NCBI RefSeq assembly: GCF_964253085.1
Contig: NZ_CAXUQH020000001.1
Coordinates: 7,812,001 to 7,876,000, forward strand
Reading direction: 5' to 3'
Length of the DNA stretch: 64,000 bases
Origin: Paenibacillus_E sp964253085
GTDB taxonomy: Bacteria > Bacillota > Bacilli > Paenibacillales > NBRC-103111
The notes beneath the pieces are model-generated. The model was not told the origin of the DNA and did not search any database. It saw only the letters and a program-made list of their open reading frames with translations. The translations under genes and the position numbers were made by a program. Positions 34,235 to 43,002 of this stretch are shown here, one piece after another; position 1 is the first letter of the stretch; each line of letters starts with the position of its first letter.

Positions 34235-36235
34235 TTATTTTAATCGGAATCGACTGATTTGATCTTGTAATTCAACAGCTAGCTCACTAAGTGACTCCGA
34301 CGATGAAGTAATTTCCTCCATAGACTGCAGCTGCCCAGATGCTGACAAAGCAATGGATTGTAACTCATTCAGTCCCTGCTTAACAATACTAACTGTCTCT
34401 TGCGAAGATGCTGCAACCTCCTCTGTTCCTGCAGAAATTTGCTGAGTTGCCGCGGAAACTTCCTGGATCTGGTCGTGAACCAACTGAATGGAGCCATGAA
34501 TGGTATGAAACACACCTCCAGCTGTTTCTACTAACGCAGAACCCTTCTCGACCTCGACTACTCCACCTTGCATCGCGTTAGACGCTTCCTTCGTTGCTTG
34601 AATCGTCTCCCCGATCATTGCGGTAATGTTCACGGTCGCCTTGCTTGTTTGTTCAGCGAGCTTCTTCACTTCGCTTGCCACGACTGCAAAGCCTCTGCCA
34701 TGCTCTCCTGCTCTTGCTGCTTCAATGGATGCATTCAAGGATAGCAAGTTCGTTTGTGTCGCAATCTCAGAAATAACACCGACGATTAGCCGTATTTGTT
34801 CTGATTTCCCTTCCAAATCACGCATAACTTCAGCCGTTTGCGCAACTGCATGACTAACCAAATTCATTTGGGTGATCGCCTGCTGAATCTCGGAATTTCC
34901 ACGATTAACCTCCTGAACAACATTTTGCGCTGTATCAGAAACATGGGTGGAGGACTCGGCGATTTTCTGTACACCCGCTGCCATCTCACCCATAGCTGTG
35001 GAAATTTGCTCAGAGGCTTGATAATTAGCTTCAGAACCTTGTACAACCCCTTGAACAGCCCGCGTGATGTGTTCGGATGATTTCGTAGACTCGTTTGCGA
35101 TCGCAGTCAATTGCTCCGAAGAGGCCGCTATATGCGAAACCGCGTCGGATATTTTGGTAACCATCACTGTGAAGGAGTCCAGCATGGCATTAATATTTTG
35201 GCGCATCGTAGCGATTTCATCATTCCCTTTGGAGCTAAGCCTGCCAGATAGATCACCTTGTCCAACTTGCTGCATAAGTGAGGAAATTTGGGTAATAGGT
35301 CGGATGACCAGTCGAGATATTACAATGGCTAACGCAGCAACGAGCAACGCAGAAATCACTAAAATCAGATAAGAAGCATTTCGAATTTGTTCAACTTTCT
35401 GAAACACTTCAGATTTCTCAGCTGTTAAGATGAGCTTCCAGCCTGTTACTTCAATTGTATTGAAAGCAGCGGATTTCGCAGTGCCGTCTGGCTCCTTGTA
35501 TTCAATATAGCCCACCTTATCAGCGAACACAGTTCTTTTATATAGATCTAACTTTTCGGGAGTAGAGGATTCCTCCAGCTTTTGCCCCGTCTTTTTGGGA
35601 TGTACAAGGTACGTGCTAGATGGTGAAAGCAAGTACCCATAACCAGTTTCTCCGAATTTAATCATTTGCATGATGGACTGTATTTGTTCCGGGCTAACAA
35701 AAGCCTGCACAATACCACGGAACACACCACCGTTATCAGAAAGAGGAACATCGATGATGAGGATGCTCTTGCCGCTGCTCTCCTCTTTTATGATTTCGGA
35801 AACAGCCACTTTTTTCTCTGTAGCGGCTTTCTTGTAGTTATCAAACTTAGTTGCATCTATTTTGCCTCCTGCTGTGTCAGTGGACATTCCCATAGGATCA
35901 ACATAAGCAAAACGATATACTTCAGGGTCACTCTCCGCCATCACTTTCAGCACAGGCATAACCAGCCTCGCATCGCCACCCATAAATTCGGGATGCGTTT
36001 TAACAATGGATTGTATAGAAGCGATTTTACTATTCAACCAGGAATTGATTTCAGCTGCATTAAACTCTGCCATTTGCTTCTGATGCTGCATCGTTTCCGA
36101 CTCGATGGTTGATGAAGATTTGTCACTCAGGATGAGCATAGAAATAAGAAGCGGAATCAACGAAACCGCCAATAGGAGTAGTGTCATTTTCATCCCAAGA
36201 GATTTGGCGCTGAATATATTTCGTAAAACTGGCAT
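34235..36235 (-). CDS. Methyl-accepting chemotaxis protein (dCache-HAMP-MCP signal)
   Basis: Start ATG at 36235 (666 aa), with AAGGAAGGAAAA upstream; the longer frame to 36259 has no separate ribosome site. Transmembrane helix 1 lies at about 15-35, a double-Cache extracytoplasmic sensor at about 40-285 (FAYVDPMGMSTDTAGG, GYGYLLSPSSTYLVHPKKTG), helix 2 at about 287-310, HAMP after it (RLVIRPITQISSLMQQVGQGDL), then a long antiparallel coiled coil with the hairpin tip QTNLLSLNASIEAARAGEHG. It signals to CheA/CheW, usually for amino acids or small organic acids. The gene is monocistronic and lies upstream of the separate nup operon. Confidence 0.93.
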   Translation of the reverse strand: MPVLRNIFSAKSLGMKMTLLLLAVSLIPLLISMLILSDKSSSTIESETMQHQKQMAEFNAAEINSWLNSKIASIQSIVKTHPEFMGGDARLVMPVLKVMAESDPEVYRFAYVDPMGMSTDTAGGKIDATKFDNYKKAATEKKVAVSEIIKEESSGKSILIIDVPLSDNGGVFRGIVQAFVSPEQIQSIMQMIKFGETGYGYLLSPSSTYLVHPKKTGQKLEESSTPEKLDLYKRTVFADKVGYIEYKEPDGTAKSAAFNTIEVTGWKLILTAEKSEVFQKVEQIRNASYLILVISALLVAALAIVISRLVIRPITQISSLMQQVGQGDLSGRLSSKGNDEIATMRQNINAMLDSFTVMVTKISDAVSHIAASSEQLTAIANESTKSSEHITRAVQGVVQGSEANYQASEQISTAMGEMAAGVQKIAESSTHVSDTAQNVVQEVNRGNSEIQQAITQMNLVSHAVAQTAEVMRDLEGKSEQIRLIVGVISEIATQTNLLSLNASIEAARAGEHGRGFAVVASEVKKLAEQTSKATVNITAMIGETIQATKEASNAMQGGVVEVEKGSALVETAGGVFHTIHGSIQLVHDQIQEVSAATQQISAGTEEVAASSQETVSIVKQGLNELQSIALSASGQLQSMEEITSSSESLSELAVELQDQISRFRLK

Positions 36236-36341
36236 GATGGTTTTCCTTCCTTCTTCCAAACAATAAAATTTCTGAATAGTCAGTTAGGTAAGACATTCGC
36301 CATAATTCGACAAGAACCCTCCTAATTTCGACACTCCTCGA

Positions 36342-36383
36342 AACAAAAAAACACCATCACAGGATCACTCCCATGATGGTGCT
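36342..36383 (-). terminator. Terminator of the nup-like operon
   Basis: CACCATCA and TGATGGTG (36352-36359 / 36374-36381) form the stem; on the minus strand seven T follow. Confidence 0.85.
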
Positions 36384-36394
36384 TATTCATCGAT

Positions 36395-37378
36395 CTATCT
36401 CTTGCCTGGATCGTACGGCTCACCCAGTGCCGACGGTGCTTTCGCGCGGCCCACAGCTCCTGCCAATACCAGGATTGTCAGTACGTAAGGCAGCATGTAG
36501 AGGAATTCCTGCGGAATGTCCTTGGAGAAATCGAACAACCGCATAAAGTTGTTGAGCGCTTGCGCCATTCCGAAGAATACCGCGGCGCCCAAGGCGCCAA
36601 ATGGATGCCACTTGCCGAAAATCATCGCAGCCATCGCAATAAAGCCTTGACCCGAGATCGTGTTATGCGAGAACGCACTTGTTGTCGTTAGCGTGATTGT
36701 TGCTCCGCCAAGACCACCTAGCAAACCGCTGATTAGAACAGCGAGATAGCGAATGCGTTTCACTTTAATCCCTACCGTATCCGCGGCACTCGGATGCTCA
36801 CCCACGGCACGCAGGCGCAGGCCGAACGGTGTTTTGAACAGCACATACCACGTCACGAAGACTAGTATTAACGCAATATAAGTCGTCGGATAAGCAGTAA
36901 AGAGTGCATAGCCGATATAAGGAATCTTGGAAAGAAGCGGAATTTCCCATTTGGAGAAAACATCATTCAGGGTTTCGGTTTGACCTGCACCGTTGAACAA
37001 TACTTTCACCAAGTACAACGTTACGCCAGCTGCCAAGAAGTTGATGACCACACCGCTGATGACTTGGTTCGCTTTGAACGAAATCGTCGCAACCGCATGA
37101 ATCAAGGCGAAGATCAGAGCGAATAACAGCGCGCACAAGAGTCCAATCCACGGTGACCAGATGCCCATGTTCGCTTCTTCCGCATAGTAAGCTCCCACTG
37201 CGGAAGCGAATGCACCGGAAACCATCAGACCCTCGATCCCGATATTGACGATACCGGAGCGCTCCGAGTAAATACCGCCTAAAGCTCCGAAGATTAGCGC
37301 TGTGGAATACACCAGCGTTGTATTAATAAGTTCACTGAATTTCGTGAAGAACGCATTAAGCATACTGAGCAGGTCCAT
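36395..37378 (-). CDS. nupQ: Nucleoside ABC transporter permease (NupQ-like)
   Basis: A 327-residue membrane permease of the BPD_transp_2 family with about eight to ten helices. ALIFGALGGIYSERSGIVNIGIEGLMVSGAF near the N-terminus is the hallmark of this family, as is GLRLRAVGEHPSAADTVGIKV in the cytoplasmic loop. It is the last gene of an operon of binding protein, ATPase and two permeases in the order of B. subtilis nupNOPQ (yufNOPQ), which imports guanosine and other nucleosides. The start lies 1 bp after the previous stop codon (TAATATG), so translation is coupled. Confidence 0.85.
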   Translation of the reverse strand: MDLLSMLNAFFTKFSELINTTLVYSTALIFGALGGIYSERSGIVNIGIEGLMVSGAFASAVGAYYAEEANMGIWSPWIGLLCALLFALIFALIHAVATISFKANQVISGVVINFLAAGVTLYLVKVLFNGAGQTETLNDVFSKWEIPLLSKIPYIGYALFTAYPTTYIALILVFVTWYVLFKTPFGLRLRAVGEHPSAADTVGIKVKRIRYLAVLISGLLGGLGGATITLTTTSAFSHNTISGQGFIAMAAMIFGKWHPFGALGAAVFFGMAQALNNFMRLFDFSKDIPQEFLYMLPYVLTILVLAGAVGRAKAPSALGEPYDPGKR

Positions 37379-37379
37379 A

Positions 37380-38459
37380 TTACGAAGCCCTCTCTTTCTT
37401 GCGTTTGCCGTAGAACGGGATCAGCACCCATTTGACAATACCTTGGGTAGCAACGAAGAAAATCACCGATCCGATGACAATACGGATAATTTCTGGTGGT
37501 ACATCCGCACCAAAGCTCATCCCCGCAGAACCATAAGATAAGCCACCGAAAAGGATAGATCCCAACACGACACCTATCGGATTGTTGGCCCCGAGCAAGG
37601 ATACCGCGATACCGTCGAACCCATACCCTGGCGTGCCTGCCGCAACGACCTGATAATGGAATACACCGAGAACTTCAAACACACCAGCAAGTCCAGCAAA
37701 TACCCCGGAAATAAACATCGCCTTGATGATGTTCTTATTCACGTTCATGCCCGCGTACTTGGCGGCATCGATATTATGCCCTACGGCACGCAGTTCGTAG
37801 CCTTGCTTCGTTTTCCAAAGAATCAAGTAGAAGACGACCGCGGCCAGAATGGCAATCAAGGTTCCCCAGTGGAGCCTCGCGTGGTTCATCGCTTCCGACA
37901 ACCAGCCAATACTGAGTGAGGCCGAGTCTTGAATCATATAAGAACGTTGCTGCTTCGGCTCTAGAAGGAAGGCATTCACGATATAGTTGGACAAGAACAA
38001 TGAGATCCAGTTCAACATGATCGTGGTAATGACTTCGTTAACGCCGCGCTTCGCTTTCAAATAGCCTGCAATTGCGCCCCAAAGTCCGCCGATTAACGCG
38101 CCGACAACCACCGCAAGGGGAGCATGGATGATCCATGGTAGACCATGGATTTTGACACCAATAAAGGTAGCCCCCGTCATCCCCATCACGAACTGCCCTT
38201 CCGCACCAATATTGAACAACCCTGTACGGAATGCGAACGCAACGGATAAACCGGTTAAAATAAGTGGCGTAATCGCCCGAATCGACTCCCCGATATCGTA
38301 TGGACTGCCCAAAATCCGAGAGAACAATGCTCCATACGCAGCAATCGGATTGTAACCACCAGCGAGCATGACAAGCGCTCCGAATAGCAGCCCCAGCACG
38401 ATCGCCACAAGGGGATTGACCGCTGATTCACTTGTAAAGACGCGAACAATTTTATTCAT
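37380..38459 (-). CDS. nupP: Nucleoside ABC transporter permease (NupP-like)
   Basis: A 359-residue permease of the same family as its neighbour, with about ten helices. IRAITPLILTGLSVAFAFRTGLFNIGAEGQFVMG is the family signature around residues 60-95, and YELRAVGHNIDAAKYAGMN is the loop that contacts the ATPase. It pairs with the NupQ-like protein to make the membrane channel of a BmpA-type nucleoside importer. The start overlaps the ATPase stop codon by 8 bp (ATGAATAA). Confidence 0.87.
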   Translation of the reverse strand: MNKIVRVFTSESAVNPLVAIVLGLLFGALVMLAGGYNPIAAYGALFSRILGSPYDIGESIRAITPLILTGLSVAFAFRTGLFNIGAEGQFVMGMTGATFIGVKIHGLPWIIHAPLAVVVGALIGGLWGAIAGYLKAKRGVNEVITTIMLNWISLFLSNYIVNAFLLEPKQQRSYMIQDSASLSIGWLSEAMNHARLHWGTLIAILAAVVFYLILWKTKQGYELRAVGHNIDAAKYAGMNVNKNIIKAMFISGVFAGLAGVFEVLGVFHYQVVAAGTPGYGFDGIAVSLLGANNPIGVVLGSILFGGLSYGSAGMSFGADVPPEIIRIVIGSVIFFVATQGIVKWVLIPFYGKRKKERAS

Positions 38460-39993
38460 GAAGGGCTCCTTTCTGGGTTGCTTTACTGCCCGCCATCAGC
38501 AGACCAATCTCCTGATCGTTCGTATCCTGTGGCATCACTTCGCCCACAATCTGTCCTTCGTAGATAACGGCAATACGATCGGAAACATTCATAATTTCAT
38601 CCAGCTCAAACGAAATCAACAGAACGGCTTTCCCTTTGTTCCGCTGCTCAATCAGCATCCGATGAACGAATTCGATCGCACCAACGTCCAAACCACGCGT
38701 CGGCTGCGCCGCGATCAACAGATTGGGATTCTTGTGTATTTCCCTTGCAATAATCGCCTTCTGTTGATTACCACCAGACAAGGAGCGTGCCTTATTGTAA
38801 ATACTCGGTGTGCGAACATCGAACTGCTTAATCAGTGCTTCTGCATGCTTATCGATGGCCTCATAATTCAAGAAGCCGCCTTTGTTATACACTGGATGGA
38901 AATACGTTTCGAGCACCATATTTTCACTCATTGTAAAATCAAGCACCAGCCCGTGTTTATGCCGATCCTCAGGGATATGCGACAGCCCTGCCTCCGAAAT
39001 CTCACGCGGTGTCTGATTGGTAATATCGCTGCCCATGAGCAGCACTTTACCGCCATCCACAGCACGCAAGCCCGTCAACGCTTCGATCAGTTCACTCTGA
39101 CCGTTGCCATCTACACCTGCGATACCCAGAATTTCGCCAGCTTTCACTTCAAAATTAAGCCCTTTGAGCGACGCTAATCCTTGCTGATTACGCACCATTA
39201 AATCTTGCACCTGAAGAACAGGCTCTCCAAGCTTGCATGCTTCCTTGTTCACTTTAAAGGAGACATCGCGTCCGACCATTTTCTCGGCCAGAATTTGCGG
39301 ATTCGCATGGACGCATGCCAACGAATCAATCACTTTACCACGACGAATAATCGTCACCGTATCAGCGATCTCCATAATTTCTTTCAGCTTATGTGTAATG
39401 AGAATAATGGACTTGCCCTCTTTCACAAGGTTACGCATAATGACCATCAATTCACTAATCTCTTGCGGCGTTAGTACAGCTGTAGGCTCATCAAAAATTA
39501 AAATATCGGCGCCGCGATACAGCGTTTTCAATATTTCGACACGCTGCTGCATACCGACTGAAATATCTTCGATTTTGGCTTTTGGATCCACACGTAAACC
39601 ATACTGCTCAGATAGCTTGCGCACTTTATCTTGTGCTGTTCGAATATCCACATTCATACCACGTTTGGGTTCCATCCCCAAGATGATATTTTCAGTTACT
39701 GTAAATGGTTGTACCAATTTGAAATGTTGATGCACCATCCCGATGCCGAGCTCGATGGCTCGATTCGGACTATCGATAAAAACTTCATTGCCTTGCACAT
39801 AAATACTGCCTTCATCCGGCTGATATAAACCGAATACAATGTTCATCAATGTTGATTTACCTGCACCATTTTCACCAAGCAAGGCGTGGATTTCACCTTT
39901 TTTCAGCTTCAGGCTTATAGCATCATTAGCAACAATGCCTGGAAATCGTTTCGTAATGTTGCGAAGTTCAACAACTGGGACTGCTTCACTCAT
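38452..39993 (-). CDS. nupO: Nucleoside ABC transporter ATPase with two nucleotide-binding domains (NupO-like)
   Basis: A 513-residue double ATPase of the Rbs/Bmp importer type. The first domain has Walker A LGENGAGKST, signature ISVGMQQRVEILK and Walker B ILIFDEPTAVLTP. The second has a degenerate Walker A (IAGVDGNGQSEL), signature LSGGNQQKAIIAREI and NLLIAAQPTRGLDVG in place of Walker B, as usual for this class. It powers uptake by the two permeases encoded downstream. GGTGATCTG lies directly before the ATG. It follows the binding-protein gene after a hairpin at 40047-40077. Confidence 0.92.
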   Translation of the reverse strand: MSEAVPVVELRNITKRFPGIVANDAISLKLKKGEIHALLGENGAGKSTLMNIVFGLYQPDEGSIYVQGNEVFIDSPNRAIELGIGMVHQHFKLVQPFTVTENIILGMEPKRGMNVDIRTAQDKVRKLSEQYGLRVDPKAKIEDISVGMQQRVEILKTLYRGADILIFDEPTAVLTPQEISELMVIMRNLVKEGKSIILITHKLKEIMEIADTVTIIRRGKVIDSLACVHANPQILAEKMVGRDVSFKVNKEACKLGEPVLQVQDLMVRNQQGLASLKGLNFEVKAGEILGIAGVDGNGQSELIEALTGLRAVDGGKVLLMGSDITNQTPREISEAGLSHIPEDRHKHGLVLDFTMSENMVLETYFHPVYNKGGFLNYEAIDKHAEALIKQFDVRTPSIYNKARSLSGGNQQKAIIAREIHKNPNLLIAAQPTRGLDVGAIEFVHRMLIEQRNKGKAVLLISFELDEIMNVSDRIAVIYEGQIVGEVMPQDTNDQEIGLLMAGSKATQKGALHE

Positions 39994-40046
39994 CAGATCA
40001 CCCTAAGGATCAATTTTTTATTACTCCATGCCCATTAAAACTAAAG

Positions 40047-40077
40047 AACAAGGCTAGTTAATATAACTAGCCTTGTT
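40047..40077 (-). terminator. Intra-operon hairpin between nupN-like and nupO-like genes
   Basis: AACAAGGCTAGTTA-ata-TAACTAGCCTTGTT is a perfect 14-bp stem. The minus-strand tail CTTTAGTTTT is only moderately T-rich, so it may be a partial terminator or mRNA stabiliser giving more binding protein than membrane components. Confidence 0.7.
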
Positions 40078-40125
40078 TGTACAGAAGCAAACCTATCGCT
40101 CTTACCAATAACGTCGTTTCGACGC

Positions 40126-41175
40126 TTATGGTTTTTCAGGAACTTTGATTTCGCCGCTAATAATTTTGGCTTTGTACTCGTCAACTTTTTTCAAGATGTC
40201 AGCAGAAACGTTTTTCTTGGATGTTTCAGGAAGGCCTACGCCATCATCTTTCAGACCCAATGTAACGACTTTACCACCTTGGAATTTGCCTGCAACAACA
40301 TCTTTGGATACGCGAAGTACCGCAGAGTCAACACGCTTCAACATGGATGTAAGTGTAACTTCATCACCAAACTCTAGGGATTGGTCTTTATCTACACCGA
40401 TAACCCATACTTTTTTACCATTTTTAGCGCGATCCTTCGCTTCGTTGAATACACCGTTACCCGTGGATCCAGCTGCGTGGAAAATAATATCAGCGCCATC
40501 GTTGTAGATCGTTGCTGCTGCCGCTTTACCAAGATCAGGTTTGTCGAAAGCACCTGTGTAGTTGATTTGAATTTTCGCATCTGGTTTTACTGCTTTAACG
40601 CCAGCTACGAATCCAGCTTCGAAACGTTTGATAACCGGGATGTCGATACCACCAACGAAGCCGATTTTATTTGTTTTTGTTGTAAGACCTGCAACCACAC
40701 CAACAAGGTAAGAACCTTCTTGCTCGGAGAAAGTTACGGACTCTACGTTCGGAGCTTCTACAACGTTATCAATGATCGCAAGTTTTGCGTTCGGGTTTTG
40801 AGTTGCGACTGTTTTAACAGCATCACCCATCAAGAAACCAATACCCCAAGTCAGGTTGTAACCGTCTTTAACGAACTGATTCAAGTTAGGTGTGTAGTCT
40901 GCATCACTTTTACTTTCAAGATTTTTCACGTTAGCGCTTGTTTGTTTTTTCAGTTGCGTCAAGCCTTCCCAAGCGCTTTGGTTAAAGGATTTGTCGTTTA
41001 CGCCACCGATATCTGTAACCATGCCGATTTTGAAGTCTTTACCTGTATTATCGCTAGCTACTGCACTTGCTGCTGGTGATGCGGATGAACCTGTCTCTTC
41101 TTTTTTGGCACAACCGGAAATCACTAGTGCAGAAACCGTTACAGTCATCAGAACTGTTGAAAAAATCTTCTTCAT
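40126..41175 (-). CDS. nupN: BMP-family nucleoside-binding lipoprotein (NupN-like)
   Basis: Start ATG at 41175 (349 aa), 8 nt after GGGGGT. The signal peptide MKKIFSTVLMTVTVSALVISGC ends in a lipobox, with lipidated Cys expected at residue 22, and is followed by a Ser/Ala-rich linker. The mature part is the BmpA/Med fold: KIGMVTDIGGVNDKSFNQSAWEGL, SVTFSEQEGSYLVGVVAG, GFVGGIDIPVIKRFEAGFVAG, and FHAAGSTGNGVF. These proteins bind purine nucleosides outside the membrane. As first gene it delivers substrate to the NupO/P/Q-like components encoded after it. Guanosine is likely by analogy. Confidence 0.9.
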   Translation of the reverse strand: MKKIFSTVLMTVTVSALVISGCAKKEETGSSASPAASAVASDNTGKDFKIGMVTDIGGVNDKSFNQSAWEGLTQLKKQTSANVKNLESKSDADYTPNLNQFVKDGYNLTWGIGFLMGDAVKTVATQNPNAKLAIIDNVVEAPNVESVTFSEQEGSYLVGVVAGLTTKTNKIGFVGGIDIPVIKRFEAGFVAGVKAVKPDAKIQINYTGAFDKPDLGKAAAATIYNDGADIIFHAAGSTGNGVFNEAKDRAKNGKKVWVIGVDKDQSLEFGDEVTLTSMLKRVDSAVLRVSKDVVAGKFQGGKVVTLGLKDDGVGLPETSKKNVSADILKKVDEYKAKIISGEIKVPEKP

Positions 41176-41474
41176 CGATTTTACCCCCATCGTATCATCA
41201 TTTAATTGAAACCATGAAGCCCACACTGTAGGTTAACCAAATTCAGTTAAATTATGTAAGTTGACTTCAAATTAAGTGTATCATCTTGATTCCTAACAGA
41301 GAAGCGAATCACACCTAGAATCACATAATTCGTCATGTCACACAAGTTAACATCTTGTTTTTGTTTTCTCCGACAATATAGGTTCTAAGCCCCAATTATT
41401 GATTATACAACCAGTGGTTAATAAAATCTAGATTGCTCAATGTTAATTTTTTGACACTCTCGTGTCATAAAATA
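41176..41474. other. AT-rich region upstream of the nup-like operon
   Basis: The gap between nupN-like and the end of ilvA holds AT-rich sequence and a perfect 6-bp inverted repeat, TGACAC-tctc-GTGTCA at 41452-41467, just after the ilvA stop. It lacks a T-run, so it is at best a weak terminator. I found no purine riboswitch core and no clear CodY box. Confidence 0.4.
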
Positions 41475-42731
41475 CTAGATCAGCAGGTTAAATAGTTTCG
41501 GATCTTTATTGATTTCGATATAGCCGTAATCCTTACGCGATAGGCGCTCAATGAGCCCCTCATAATCGTCTTTATTCTTAAGCTCAATCCCTACCAACGC
41601 CGGCGCATCATCACGATTATTCTTCTTCGTGTACTCGAAACGTGTGATGTCATCCGTAGGTCCTAGTACTTCCTCCAGAAATTCACGCAGCGCTCCTGCA
41701 CGTTGTGGGAAATTCAAGATGAAGTAATGCTTCAAGCCCTCGTATACGAGGGATCTTTCTTTGATTTGCTGCATCCGATCGATATCATTATTCCCGCCGC
41801 TGATAATACATACGACATTCTTCCCGCGAATTTGTTCCCGGTACGCATCAAGCGCTGCCACTGGAAGCGCCCCTGCCGGCTCAATAACAATTGCGTTGCT
41901 ATTATAGAGTTCCAAAATGGTTGTACATTCTTTGCCGGAAGGAATGATGACGATATCCTCTAGCTTCTCTTTGCAAATGTCAAACGTCATCTCGCCTACC
42001 TGCGCTACAGCTGCACCGTCAACAAACTTCTCAATGGAAGGCAGCTTAACAACGCTTCCCTGCTTCAATGCTTCTGTCATACTTGCCGCGCCCTCCGGCT
42101 CTGCGCCAATAATGCGCGTTCGAGGTGACACGCTCTTCACATAAGTCGCAACTCCGGCAGCCAGTCCACCTCCGCCAATCGTAGCAAAGATGAAGTCCGG
42201 CGTTTCTGGCATCTGATTCATGATCTCTAAGCCAACAGTCCCTTGCCCAGCAATCGTACGCACATCATCGAACGGGTGGATGAATACCTTATTCTCCTTC
42301 AGACAATATGCCTTGGCTTGGGTCGAAGAATCATCGAAGGAATCGCCTACGAGGATAACTTCCACGAAAGTGCCGCCGAACAGCTTCACTTGCGATATTT
42401 TCTGACGCGGTGTCGTAGTCGGCATGAAGATCTTGCCCTCAATGCCTAACTGCTTACAGGAATAAGCTACACCCTGTGCGTGATTGCCTGCACTTGCGCA
42501 CACAACACCCGCTGCGCGCTCTACTTCTGTTAAGCTTTGGATTACATTATAAGCTCCGCGAATTTTGAACGAACGCACGATCTGCATATCTTCACGTTTG
42601 AGGTAAACGTTACATTCATACTGGCTAGAGAGCAGCTCATTGCGTTGCAGTGGCGATGGTTCGATCACCTTGCTGAGCACATGATTGGCTCTAATAATAT
42701 CTTCCAAACCCACTTTACCAGACACAACCAT
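41475..42731 (-). CDS. ilvA: Threonine ammonia-lyase (threonine dehydratase)
   Basis: Start ATG at 42731 (418 aa), 11 nt after GAAAGGG; GTG at 42743 overlaps that site. It is a PLP enzyme of fold type II: Lys56 in RSFKIRGAYN binds the cofactor, ASAGNHAQGVAYS follows, and IGGGGLAAG is the phosphate-binding loop. A single ACT-like regulatory domain forms the last 90 residues (HYFILNFPQRAGALREFLEEVLG), the layout of the Bacillus enzyme. It turns threonine into 2-oxobutanoate, the first step of isoleucine synthesis. It stands alone, away from other ilv genes; no T-box motif is seen upstream. Confidence 0.93.
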   Translation of the reverse strand: MVVSGKVGLEDIIRANHVLSKVIEPSPLQRNELLSSQYECNVYLKREDMQIVRSFKIRGAYNVIQSLTEVERAAGVVCASAGNHAQGVAYSCKQLGIEGKIFMPTTTPRQKISQVKLFGGTFVEVILVGDSFDDSSTQAKAYCLKENKVFIHPFDDVRTIAGQGTVGLEIMNQMPETPDFIFATIGGGGLAAGVATYVKSVSPRTRIIGAEPEGAASMTEALKQGSVVKLPSIEKFVDGAAVAQVGEMTFDICKEKLEDIVIIPSGKECTTILELYNSNAIVIEPAGALPVAALDAYREQIRGKNVVCIISGGNNDIDRMQQIKERSLVYEGLKHYFILNFPQRAGALREFLEEVLGPTDDITRFEYTKKNNRDDAPALVGIELKNKDDYEGLIERLSRKDYGYIEINKDPKLFNLLI

Positions 42732-42935
42732 TTTCTCGAACACCCTTTCTTTGTTGAAGCTTCCACTAGAGTTTTAACAAGTATTGTATCATATGTGGTG
42801 CGTTCTGTACGCAAATATAGAAGGAGCATTTTTCTCCATCTGTAAGCATGTTTTTCATCGTTACAGCGATCAGGTTTCGCGCTGCCGTGTCTGTATTAAC
42901 GTCTTTCACAATTACAGCCTACCTCGGGGTCACAC

Positions 42936-42981
42936 AACAAAAGCCGCCCCTCGAAGTCAATTGACCTTGAGGAGCGGCTCC
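42936..42981 (-). terminator. Terminator of the EmrB-type exporter gene
   Basis: AGCCGC...GCGGCT (42942-42947 / 42974-42979) is extended inward by CCTC/GAGG and AAGTCAA/TTGACCTT; on the minus strand TTTTGTTG follows. Confidence 0.82.
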
Positions 42982-43002
42982 TTATACGTCCAACCTTAGT
43001 GA

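Noticed and set aside
41176..41474. Possible purine riboswitch before the nup-like operon
   Set aside because: No recognisable three-way junction core or expression-platform terminator in the region; only AT-rich sequence and a short inverted repeat.
42818..42840. TAGAAGGAG...CTCCATC inverted repeat upstream of ilvA as another member of the palindrome family
   Set aside because: Loop is longer, arms mismatch and the flanks differ; resemblance is too weak to count.
42732..42935. Possible T-box leader upstream of ilvA
   Set aside because: The conserved T-box sequence (AGGGTGG...ACCGCG) is absent, and there is no terminator hairpin close to the start codon.
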